NCBI GenBank assembly: GCA_019423795.1
Contig: JAHZAT010000100.1
Location: 1-23,381, forward strand
Direction: 5' to 3'
DNA length: 23,381 nucleotides
Source of the DNA: Clostridiales bacterium
GTDB taxonomy: Bacteria; Bacillota; Clostridia; Lachnospirales; Lachnospiraceae
A program made the position numbers and the translations under genes. The notes beneath the pieces are model-generated. The model was not told where the DNA came from. It saw only the letters and a list, made by a program, of their open reading frames with translations, and made no database searches. The first letter of the stretch is position 1. Each line of letters begins with the position of its first letter. Positions 15,032 to 21,387 of the stretch are shown piece by piece.

Positions 15032-16288
15032 ATGTACGAATGCAGTTTAGAACGAATGACAGACAAGATCAAAACAATGAGTCAGTTCGGAGATGCCGGA
15101 CACGGCGGAATCACTCGTTATTCCCTTTCTCCAGAAGCACTGCAGGCAAGAGGTGAGTTTGTACGCCGCATGGAAGCGATCGGAGCTACAATTAAATTTG
15201 ATGATATGGCGAACTTATATGCAACACTTCCTGGAAGTGAACCAGATCTTCCTGGAATCGTAATGGCTTCTCACTGTGATTCCGTAAAGAACGGTGGAAA
15301 TTATGACGGAATCTTAGGTGTTATGGGAGCTATGGAAGTTCTTGAAACAGTTGCTGACCAGAACATCCCTCATAAACATAATTTAACAGCTATGATCTGG
15401 ACAAATGAAGAAGGATCCTTATATCCACCAGCAATGATGTCTTCCGGTGTTATCTGCTATGACTATCTTCCAGAAGATATCCGTGTAAACTTCAAACATG
15501 AAGATATGTTAAAATCTACTTCTGTTCTTGATGCTACAAAGACATTCGGTGCTGCCCTTGATGCATCTGGATACAAAGGTGACAAAGCAAACCGTTTAAA
15601 TAACAAAGATTACAAAGCAATGTTCGAATTACATATCGAACAGGGACCTATCCTTGAAGCCGCTGGAAATGACATTGGTGTTGTTACTTGCGTTCTTGGA
15701 ATGGTTAACTACACGATCAAAGTTTATGGACAGTCTGACCATGCAGGAACAACTCCTATGAAGTATCGTCAGGATGCTTTATATGGAGCTTCTAAAGTTC
15801 TTCAGTACCTGCATGATGAATTAGACAAATTAGATCCAGAACTTGTTTACACAACAGGTGAGATCTTCTGTCATCCAAACGTACATACAGTAATTCCTGA
15901 TTATGTAGAATTCTCATTAGATGCACGTCATGAAAAACCAGAAGTAATCGAACAGGTTGTCAAAGTAATTGAAAATATTCCTAAAGAAGTCGTAAAATGC
16001 AAGACTGATTATGAAATTGCATGGACACGTGATACTGTTTACTATGACAAAGAACTTGTTTCTTACGTTCAGGAATCTGTTGATGAACTTGGATATTCTA
16101 ACCAGAAGATCAACTCCGGTGCTGGACATGATGCTCAGTTCGCAGCTTATATGCTTCCTACAACAATGGTATTCGTTCCATCTAAAGACGGACATTCTCA
16201 CTGTGAACCTGAATATACATCTCCAGAACAGTGCACACAGGGTGCTTCCGTATTATTAAATGCCGTATTGAAATGTGACGCAAAATAA
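15032..16288 (+). CDS. N-carbamoyl-beta-alanine amidohydrolase (M20-family hydantoinase/carbamoylase)
   Basis: A 418-residue metal-dependent amidohydrolase that should split N-carbamoyl-beta-alanine into beta-alanine, CO2 and NH3. Binuclear metal ligands are visible: H81 (MASHCDS), D92 (GGNYDGILG), E126/E127 (WTNEEG), H201 (ELHIEQGP) and H390 (in DGHSHCEPE). The dimerisation-domain segment QSDHAGTTPM (234-243) carries H237, and GAGHDAQ (363-369) is also conserved. This is the Zn-dependent hydantoinase/carbamoylase group that includes beta-ureidopropionase of bacteria and yeast (Pyd3), allantoate amidohydrolase and L-carbamoylases. The operon places it after dihydropyrimidinase, which favours the pyrimidine role. 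ATG 15032 has TAGGAGGT upstream. Last gene of the operon. Confidence 0.9.
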   Translation: MYECSLERMTDKIKTMSQFGDAGHGGITRYSLSPEALQARGEFVRRMEAIGATIKFDDMANLYATLPGSEPDLPGIVMASHCDSVKNGGNYDGILGVMGAMEVLETVADQNIPHKHNLTAMIWTNEEGSLYPPAMMSSGVICYDYLPEDIRVNFKHEDMLKSTSVLDATKTFGAALDASGYKGDKANRLNNKDYKAMFELHIEQGPILEAAGNDIGVVTCVLGMVNYTIKVYGQSDHAGTTPMKYRQDALYGASKVLQYLHDELDKLDPELVYTTGEIFCHPNVHTVIPDYVEFSLDARHEKPEVIEQVVKVIENIPKEVVKCKTDYEIAWTRDTVYYDKELVSYVQESVDELGYSNQKINSGAGHDAQFAAYMLPTTMVFVPSKDGHSHCEPEYTSPEQCTQGASVLLNAVLKCDAK

Positions 16289-16325
16289 ATACATTTCGCT
16301 AACAATATCTTCCTCATATAAGTCA

Positions 16326-16365
16326 AGAATAAGAGATATATCCTCTAGGATATATCTCTTATTCT
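16326..16365 (+). terminator. 18-bp perfect hairpin ending the pyrimidine operon
   Basis: AGAATAAGAGATATATCC (16326-16343) pairs perfectly with 16348-16365 around a TCTA loop. It starts 37 bases after the last operon stop. The following bases (TCTGTGTATTTTATA) form only a weak U-tract, so terminator or mRNA 3'-end stabiliser are both possible. Confidence 0.65.
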
Positions 16366-16453
16366 TCTGTGTATTTTATACAATTTCTATAAGAACTCTC
16401 TTTTTATTTTTATGCATTTTGAATAAAATTAACTATGATTTATCCATCTTTTA

Positions 16454-16462
16454 TGATATAAT
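16454..16462 (+). promoter_or_regulatory. extended -10 promoter of the MerR gene
   Basis: TGATATAAT (16454-16462) is an extended -10 with a perfect TATAAT at 16457-16462. No good -35 is present at the normal distance. Transcription would begin near 16469, about 58 bases before the MerR start. Confidence 0.5.
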
Positions 16463-16526
16463 AAGCAGACAGGTAATATTTATTTTATGATTCGCATTCT
16501 TATTACTTATGAATCGGAGGTAATTT

Positions 16527-17399
16527 ATGTCAGCTAAAAAAGCGCGCTACTGTATCGGCGAATTATCGACCCTCTGTAATATACCCCAGAAGACTTTACG
16601 CTATTACGATGAGATTGGATTGTTCACACCAGACTATCGAGACGACAGTACGCACTACCGTTATTATTCAAAATCACAGATCGTCAATCTGATGATCATT
16701 AAAACTTTAAAACAAATGGGCTTTCCATTAAAAGATATCCGGCAGATCATATCCGAGAACGATGCTCAGTCCCTTGAGGCGAATATCAATTCACATCTTG
16801 AAACGATGCGGGATGATATCATGAAGCGGATCGATCAGTACACCGAATGTAGCTATCTGCTCCAGAAGATTCAAAATGGAATTGATATTCTGGAAGCATC
16901 CTCATCTCTTCCTTCCGAAGACCTTGCAATCTCTATTGAACATATTCCTAAGATCAGTTTAATGTATGATCGTTCTGAAATGGAAGGATATGATTACTCT
17001 GAGATGTCCTTAGACCGATGGATCTCCATTCTTCGGAAAGCAGAGCATTCCAAACATAAGATCATGGGACCTGTTTATGTGACATTTTATGAAGATAATA
17101 TCATGAACAAGTTCCTCTCAGCAAACTCTATGGTCGAATTTGCTGTCCATATCGAGGATACTTCTTCTACCGATGATATTCGTGATTTCGGGGATTTTGA
17201 TGCCGTAACCATGATCCATATTGGTAACTATGAGGATATCCCGACTTCTTATATCCAGATGATGAAATGGATCCGCCAGAATGGTTACACTGTTACAGGA
17301 CCAGCAACAGAAGAATTCATCCTTTCCCCTCTGGATGTCAATGATGAAACACGCAGGGTGACCAAGATCATTATCCCTGTCGAGAAAGAGAGTAAATAA
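16527..17399 (+). CDS. MerR-family transcriptional regulator with GyrI-like effector domain
   Basis: A 290-residue regulator. The N-terminal MerR winged helix spans about 8-78: YCIGELSTLCNIPQKTLRYYDEIGLF (8-33) and GFPLKDIRQII (65-75). A dimerisation coiled coil follows (about 80-122). The rest (about 134-287) resembles the BmrR/GyrI effector-binding fold of multidrug and small-molecule sensors. ATG 16527 has CGGAGGT 6 bases upstream. It is convergent with the acyl-CoA dehydrogenase operon, and that operon's promoter has the 19-bp spacer that MerR proteins act on (20834-20864), so it is the likely target. The effector may be an organic acid or CoA-pathway metabolite; this is a guess. Confidence 0.88.
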   Translation: MSAKKARYCIGELSTLCNIPQKTLRYYDEIGLFTPDYRDDSTHYRYYSKSQIVNLMIIKTLKQMGFPLKDIRQIISENDAQSLEANINSHLETMRDDIMKRIDQYTECSYLLQKIQNGIDILEASSSLPSEDLAISIEHIPKISLMYDRSEMEGYDYSEMSLDRWISILRKAEHSKHKIMGPVYVTFYEDNIMNKFLSANSMVEFAVHIEDTSSTDDIRDFGDFDAVTMIHIGNYEDIPTSYIQMMKWIRQNGYTVTGPATEEFILSPLDVNDETRRVTKIIIPVEKESK

Positions 17400-17444
17400 A
17401 TAAATAAATTAATACTTTGTTATACAAAATAAGAATGCCACACC

Positions 17445-17494
17445 AAAAAGGCTGTAAACTTCTTTGCTTACCCCAAAGAATTTACAGCCTTTTT
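17445..17494. terminator. bidirectional terminator between MerR gene and hot-dog gene
   Basis: AAAAAGGCTGTAAA (17445-17458) continues to TTCTTTG and pairs with 17474-17494, with one bulged C, giving a stem of about 21 bp. A- and T-runs at the two ends fit termination of both convergent units. Confidence 0.85.
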
Positions 17495-17539
17495 GCCAGG
17501 TTTATTATTTATTAATACTATGAATGAGCTTTATAAAAT

Positions 17540-17911
17540 CTAATATTCATACCAGAACTGTACAACTGTTGATAATGGTGGATTTTCCAGAACATCAATA
17601 GAACTTGGATATGGAGGATCTGTTGGTACTTCAATTATCTTAAAAGAACGAACTTCGATCAGTACTTTATTTCCTTCCTGTTTTCTGATTCCAGCGATAT
17701 ATTCCATATAATCTCCGGCAAAACATGGTGTGTAAAGACGAACTTTTTTAACTTCTACACATCTTCCTGTATTTCCAAATGTTTTTGCCATCAAACGTTT
17801 TGCTGCATCTTCCATCAGTGTGATACTTCTGGCACCATTTACAACTCCACCACCGTAAAATACGTCACGGTCTGACATTCTATAACGAAAAGTGATTGTA
17901 TCTTTCATCAT
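17540..17911 (-). CDS. small hot-dog protein B, ammonia-lyase-like with incomplete motif set
   Basis: A 123-residue single hot-dog-domain protein related to beta-alanyl-CoA and 3-aminobutyryl-CoA ammonia-lyases. It retains SDRDVFYGGGVVNGAR (13-28) and CFAGDYMEY (63-71), but the segment that should carry GDV-TEL reads MEDAAKRLM (33-41), so the usual glutamate is missing. The neighbouring 154-residue protein shows the opposite pattern, so the two may form one hetero-oligomeric enzyme. The frame opens at a TTG (17926); ATG 17911 is chosen because AGGAG lies 5 bases upstream, with ATG 17908 as an alternative. Last gene of the four-gene operon, 30 bases after its partner and ahead of a terminator. 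A structural or regulatory role without catalysis is also possible. Confidence 0.75.
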   Translation of the reverse strand: MMKDTITFRYRMSDRDVFYGGGVVNGARSITLMEDAAKRLMAKTFGNTGRCVEVKKVRLYTPCFAGDYMEYIAGIRKQEGNKVLIEVRSFKIIEVPTDPPYPSSIDVLENPPLSTVVQFWYEY

Positions 17912-17941
17912 TCTTTCTCCTTTCAATCTGTCTTATGTACT

Positions 17942-18406
17942 TTATTCATCTTCTGGAAAATCATCCAGATGACGCCATGGATCAATAACTGCTCCATCTG
18001 GCTGTTCTCCACGTTGTAAGTGTTTCTTAACAACCAGTCTTACATTACCTTCTGTACATAATACAGGCTCATCAAACCATACCATATCTCCTGGTTTGTA
18101 GTCTTCTTTCCCAGCTCTGTATGCTGGTGTAGCCAGCTTAAATACTTCGATCCTGCAGTCTCTTGATGTATTTCCGATATGTGTTAAAGTAGCTTTGTAC
18201 TCCATCATATCTCCTACATACACATCCTGATAGATCTTTACATCTTCATATCCCAGACAGAGAGATTCATCTCCATCTACCAAGATCATTTCTTCTGTTT
18301 CAACATCTCCGATAAAGTCAAACTGACGTCCAACTGGTACGATTCCATCTGGATTATTTGCATCCGCTGTCGTCATATTGTAACTTAAATAAGATACTTT
18401 TCTCAT
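17942..18406 (-). CDS. small hot-dog protein A, ammonia-lyase-like with complementary motif set
   Basis: A 154-residue hot-dog protein of the beta-alanyl-CoA/3-aminobutyryl-CoA ammonia-lyase group. Conserved blocks: GDVETEEMI (33-41) including the glutamate expected at the active site, DGDESLCLGYEDV (44-56), DVYVGDMMEY (61-70) and GNTSRDCRIEVFKL (78-91). The N-terminal block that is DAHY-GG-VNGAR in the canonical enzyme here reads NNPDGIVPVGRQ (17-28), so the glycine-rich substrate or CoA contact is lost. Its downstream neighbour keeps precisely that block. ATG 18406 has AAGGAGGAG upstream. Located 28 bases after the CoA-transferase gene, it probably acts on the CoA ester made there: beta-aminoisobutyryl-CoA or beta-alanyl-CoA are the likeliest. 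Confidence 0.78.
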   Translation of the reverse strand: MRKVSYLSYNMTTADANNPDGIVPVGRQFDFIGDVETEEMILVDGDESLCLGYEDVKIYQDVYVGDMMEYKATLTHIGNTSRDCRIEVFKLATPAYRAGKEDYKPGDMVWFDEPVLCTEGNVRLVVKKHLQRGEQPDGAVIDPWRHLDDFPEDE

Positions 18407-18434
18407 GTTGCTCCTCCTTATGAAATAAAAGTAA

Positions 18435-19616
18435 TTAAATTACGCCTTCTTCTTTTAACTGTGCTTCTTCTTCTTCGGTTAATCCAAAGATCTCTCTGTT
18501 ATGTTCTCCTAGAAGTGGGGAAGGCGTTTCTACAACTCCTGGAGTTTCTGACATCTTCGTAACACATCCCTGGAAATAAAGATCTCCTGCCGTAGGATGT
18601 TCGCAGTGAACCATCATCTCTCTTGCCTGTGTATGTGGATGTTCGATCGCTTCTTTTACATCTAATACCGGTCCACATGGAATTCCTGCTTCATCCATGA
18701 TATATTCAATCTCTTTCTTTGTATGTTCCATACACCATCCACGGATCAGTTCCTGCAGTTCCGGCAGGTAGTTCTTACACCTTAGATCATTGGTTTCGTA
18801 TCTTGGATCACCAAGCAGCTCTTCATGTCCGATCGTATGACAGAATGTATCAAATAATCTGTCATTTCCTACCCCGAGTGCTGTAAATCCGTCCTTACAA
18901 GGGAAAATATCAAATGGAGCAATGGATGGGTCTATGTTTCCATTTCTCTGCGATATCTCCCCTGCCATTGTATAATTCACTAAGGCATTTTCAAGAAGAC
19001 TGAATATTGTATCAAACATAGATACGTCAACCTGCTGCCCTTCTCCGGTCATATCACGATGATGAAGGGCTGCCAATACACCAACTGTTAAATAAATCCC
19101 TGATACATGGTCTGCGACAGATGGACCAACTTTGACTGGATCTGTATCTTTAAAACCAGTCAGATTCACCATTCCGCCCATTGCCTGCGCCACGATATCA
19201 TAGCAGGCTCTGTGTGTCAATGGCCCATACTGTCCAAATCCGGAACAGGATGCATAGATAATGGATGGATTGATCTTCTTTACCGTCTCATAATCAATCC
19301 CCAGCTTCTTTGTAACCCCGCCACGATAATTCTCAACAAGAATATCTGCATCCTTTACCAGATCATAAAACATCTGCTTTCCTTTTTCAGATTTCAGGTT
19401 TAATGTTGCACCCTTTTTATTTCTGTTTACATAACAGTAAAATCCGCTCTCTCCGCTCTTTTCATCAATTGGACCCCATGTTCTGCACTGATCTCCGTGT
19501 AGAGGCTCGATTTTTAATACGTCCGCTCCATAATCAGCTAACATCATCGTGCAAAACGGTCCACTTAAAGCTGAAGTAAGATCAACTACCTTAATTCCTT
19601 CCAATGCTTTTTTCAT
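18435..19616 (-). CDS. class III CoA-transferase (CaiB/BaiF family)
   Basis: A 393-residue family III CoA-transferase. The N-terminal Rossmann-like part has VVDLTSALSGPFCTMMLADYGADVLKIEP (10-38 region, typical). The catalytic aspartate falls at D169 in GPSVADHVSG, the same number as in formyl-CoA transferase, and GEGQQVDVSMFD (191-202) is also characteristic. Members move CoA between carboxylic acids through an aspartyl-CoA thioester without ATP. In this operon the acceptor is probably beta-alanine or beta-aminoisobutyrate and the donor the reduced product, propionyl- or isobutyryl-CoA. Clostridium propionicum uses an unrelated class I enzyme (Pct) for this step, so this would be a different solution. 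ATG 19616 has AGGAGGT upstream; 21 bases follow the acyl-CoA dehydrogenase gene. Confidence 0.88.
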   Translation of the reverse strand: MKKALEGIKVVDLTSALSGPFCTMMLADYGADVLKIEPLHGDQCRTWGPIDEKSGESGFYCYVNRNKKGATLNLKSEKGKQMFYDLVKDADILVENYRGGVTKKLGIDYETVKKINPSIIYASCSGFGQYGPLTHRACYDIVAQAMGGMVNLTGFKDTDPVKVGPSVADHVSGIYLTVGVLAALHHRDMTGEGQQVDVSMFDTIFSLLENALVNYTMAGEISQRNGNIDPSIAPFDIFPCKDGFTALGVGNDRLFDTFCHTIGHEELLGDPRYETNDLRCKNYLPELQELIRGWCMEHTKKEIEYIMDEAGIPCGPVLDVKEAIEHPHTQAREMMVHCEHPTAGDLYFQGCVTKMSETPGVVETPSPLLGEHNREIFGLTEEEEAQLKEEGVI

Positions 19617-19637
19617 TTCGACACCTCCTATTTGTTC

Positions 19638-20780
19638 TTATTTACGAAACATATTTCCGCTGATGACAAGTTTCTGAATTTCATTTGTTCCTTCGTAGAT
19701 CTGTGTGATCTTAGCATCACGCAGCATTCTTTCTACATGATATTCTTTCATATATCCATTTCCACCCAGCATCTGTACAGCTTCTGTGGCTACATGCATT
19801 GCTGCATCTGTACAAACCATCTTCGCTTTAGCCGCTGGTACACTGTAGCTTTTGCCTTCCTGCTTATCTGTTGCTGCTTTGTATAACATATACTGAGCCA
19901 TCTCGATCTCTGTCTCTAACTCAGCCATCTTAAATGCTAAATACTGATTCTTGTATAATGGTTTTCCGAACTGTTCTCTCTCTTTTAAATAATTAAATGC
20001 GATGTCGTAAGCTCCTTTGGCAATTCCAAGTCCCTGGGCTGCAACACCAATACGTCCTCCATCCAGGTCTTTCATTGCAACAGCAAATCCTTTTCCTTCT
20101 TCTCCGAGCATATTCTCTTTTGGAACTCTTACATTATCAAAGATGACCTCAGATACCTGTGCACATCTGATTCCGCACTTATCTTCGATCTTACCAATGG
20201 ATACACCCTCCCATTCACGTTCTACGATGAATGCTGTTAATCCTTTTGTCTTTAATTCTGGATTCGTAAGAGCAACTACCATATAGTAATCTGCTAATGG
20301 TCCATTTGTAATGAAGCATTTTAATCCATTCAGGATATATTCTTTTCCATTCCAGATCGCTGTTGTTTTACATCCTGCTGCATCAGAACCTGCATCTGGT
20401 TCTGTTAAACAAAATGATCCCATTTTCTTTCCAGACAGAACTTCTGGCAGATATTTTTTCTTCTGTTCTTCATTTCCATCATTGATCAGAGCACCAGAGT
20501 ATAATGAAGTACATACAGAATAAGCAATTCCTACAGATGAATTGATCTTGGAGATTTCTTCTAATGCTAATACATAGGATAAATAATCTCCTCCCTGACC
20601 ACCATATTCTTTTGGAAATGGAAGCCCGACAAATCCCATTTCTCCCATTTTCTTATATGCTTCTTCTGGGAAACGTCCTGCTGCATCATCTTCAAGAACT
20701 GTTTCCTGTAATACAGTCTGAGCAAACTGTCTTGCACTCTGCTGAACTGCCTTCTGCTGTGGAGTTAATTCAAAATTCAT
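19638..20780 (-). CDS. acyl-CoA dehydrogenase, probable acrylyl-/methacrylyl-CoA reductase
   Basis: A 380-residue FAD-dependent short-chain acyl-CoA dehydrogenase. Signatures: FCLTEPDAGSDAA (123-135) for flavin and substrate, WNGKEYILNGLKCFITNG (143-160), REQFGKPL (268-275), MLGGNGY (337-343) and the catalytic base E363 in QIYEGTNEIQ. Length and E363 position match butyryl-CoA dehydrogenase. First gene of an operon with a CoA-transferase and two ammonia-lyase-like proteins, so it most likely runs as a reductase of the 2-enoyl-CoA (acrylyl-CoA or methacrylyl-CoA) using electrons from an electron-transferring flavoprotein. No EtfA or EtfB gene is in the window, so that partner must come from elsewhere. 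The oxidative direction cannot be excluded from sequence. ATG 20780 has AAAGGATG upstream. Confidence 0.9.
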   Translation of the reverse strand: MNFELTPQQKAVQQSARQFAQTVLQETVLEDDAAGRFPEEAYKKMGEMGFVGLPFPKEYGGQGGDYLSYVLALEEISKINSSVGIAYSVCTSLYSGALINDGNEEQKKKYLPEVLSGKKMGSFCLTEPDAGSDAAGCKTTAIWNGKEYILNGLKCFITNGPLADYYMVVALTNPELKTKGLTAFIVEREWEGVSIGKIEDKCGIRCAQVSEVIFDNVRVPKENMLGEEGKGFAVAMKDLDGGRIGVAAQGLGIAKGAYDIAFNYLKEREQFGKPLYKNQYLAFKMAELETEIEMAQYMLYKAATDKQEGKSYSVPAAKAKMVCTDAAMHVATEAVQMLGGNGYMKEYHVERMLRDAKITQIYEGTNEIQKLVISGNMFRK

Positions 20781-20833
20781 AGTTTCATCCTTTCTGCATA
20801 TTGCACATTTTATTTTCTACCTCGTATATTTGT

Positions 20834-20864
20834 AGTGTAGTCTATCCTTTCAGTGCAGAGTCAA
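20834..20864 (-). promoter_or_regulatory. MerR-type promoter of the acyl-CoA dehydrogenase operon
   Basis: On the minus strand TTGACT (20859-20864) and TACACT (20834-20839) are separated by 19 bp instead of 17. Imperfect dyad halves lie between (ACTCTGCAC and GGATAGACT). A long spacer with an internal dyad is the hallmark of MerR-activated promoters, and a MerR gene lies at the other end of this operon. The leader would be about 47 bases. Confidence 0.55.
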
Positions 20865-20898
20865 GCAGTATTCTTGATATTTTTTATGCAGATTGTAC

Positions 20899-20943
20899 AA
20901 AAAAAAGACCAACTTTCCACTTACTGGATAGTTGATCTTTTTT
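20899..20943 (-). terminator. terminator of the ATP synthase operon
   Basis: An imperfect hairpin: AAAAAAGACCAACTTTCCA pairs with TGGATAGTTGATCTTTTTT across a CTTAC loop, with a few mismatches. The minus strand ends in a run of eight T. It lies 31 bases after the atpC stop and before the acyl-CoA dehydrogenase operon promoter. Confidence 0.8.
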
Positions 20944-20973
20944 CTCATTTAGCTATATTTGTCTTCTCAGACT

Positions 20974-21387
20974 CTATTTTTTCACATATTTTGATGTAAC
21001 TTTCAGTCGTGCCATAGCACGTGACAATGCTGCCTGTGTATGATAGTACTGCAAACGGCTTTGTTTCTGTTTGAGTCGTTCTTCTGCTCTTGTTTTGGCC
21101 TCTCTTGCACGGATGATGTCGATGTCTTCTGGGCGTTCCACCGTATCTACCACGATGACTACGAAATCTCTGGTGACATCTGCGAATCCTTCACCAACAA
21201 TACAAACTTTCCATTCCCCATCAACTTTAAAACGAAGCTCTCCTGCAACAACGGCTGTTACTGTATCTTCATGATTTGCTAATACACCGTAAAGTCCGTC
21301 CACTGCTGGGAAAATGACATGTTCACAAGCTCCGCTGTAGAACTTTTTGTCACTGGCAATGATCTCAAAATAAAAGGTTTCTGCCAT
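20974..21387 (-). CDS. atpC: F-type ATP synthase epsilon subunit
   Basis: A 137-residue peripheral F1 subunit of the central stalk that couples rotation and limits ATP hydrolysis. The N-terminal beta-sandwich (about 1-85) includes FYSGACEHVIFPAVDGLYGVL (16-36), and the C-terminal helical hairpin (about 88-135) holds IDIIRAREAKTRAEERL. The length is normal. The start ATG (21387) follows the atpD stop codon directly with no gap (TAAATG), and the GAGGTGA ribosome site lies inside the end of atpD, indicating coupled translation. It is the last gene of the atp operon, as usual. Confidence 0.95.
   Translation of the reverse strand: MAETFYFEIIASDKKFYSGACEHVIFPAVDGLYGVLANHEDTVTAVVAGELRFKVDGEWKVCIVGEGFADVTRDFVVIVVDTVERPEDIDIIRAREAKTRAEERLKQKQSRLQYYHTQAALSRAMARLKVTSKYVKK

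Noticed and set aside
17396..17415. Short AATA repeats after the MerR stop.
   Set aside because: Only a few units in AT-rich DNA; no sign of function.
17540..20780. Assigning the second operon to lysine fermentation through 3-aminobutyryl-CoA (Kal).
   Set aside because: None of the other lysine-pathway genes (aminomutases, Kdd, Kce) are present, whereas beta-amino acid production by the neighbouring pyrimidine operon gives a direct substrate. It remains an alternative, not the main call.
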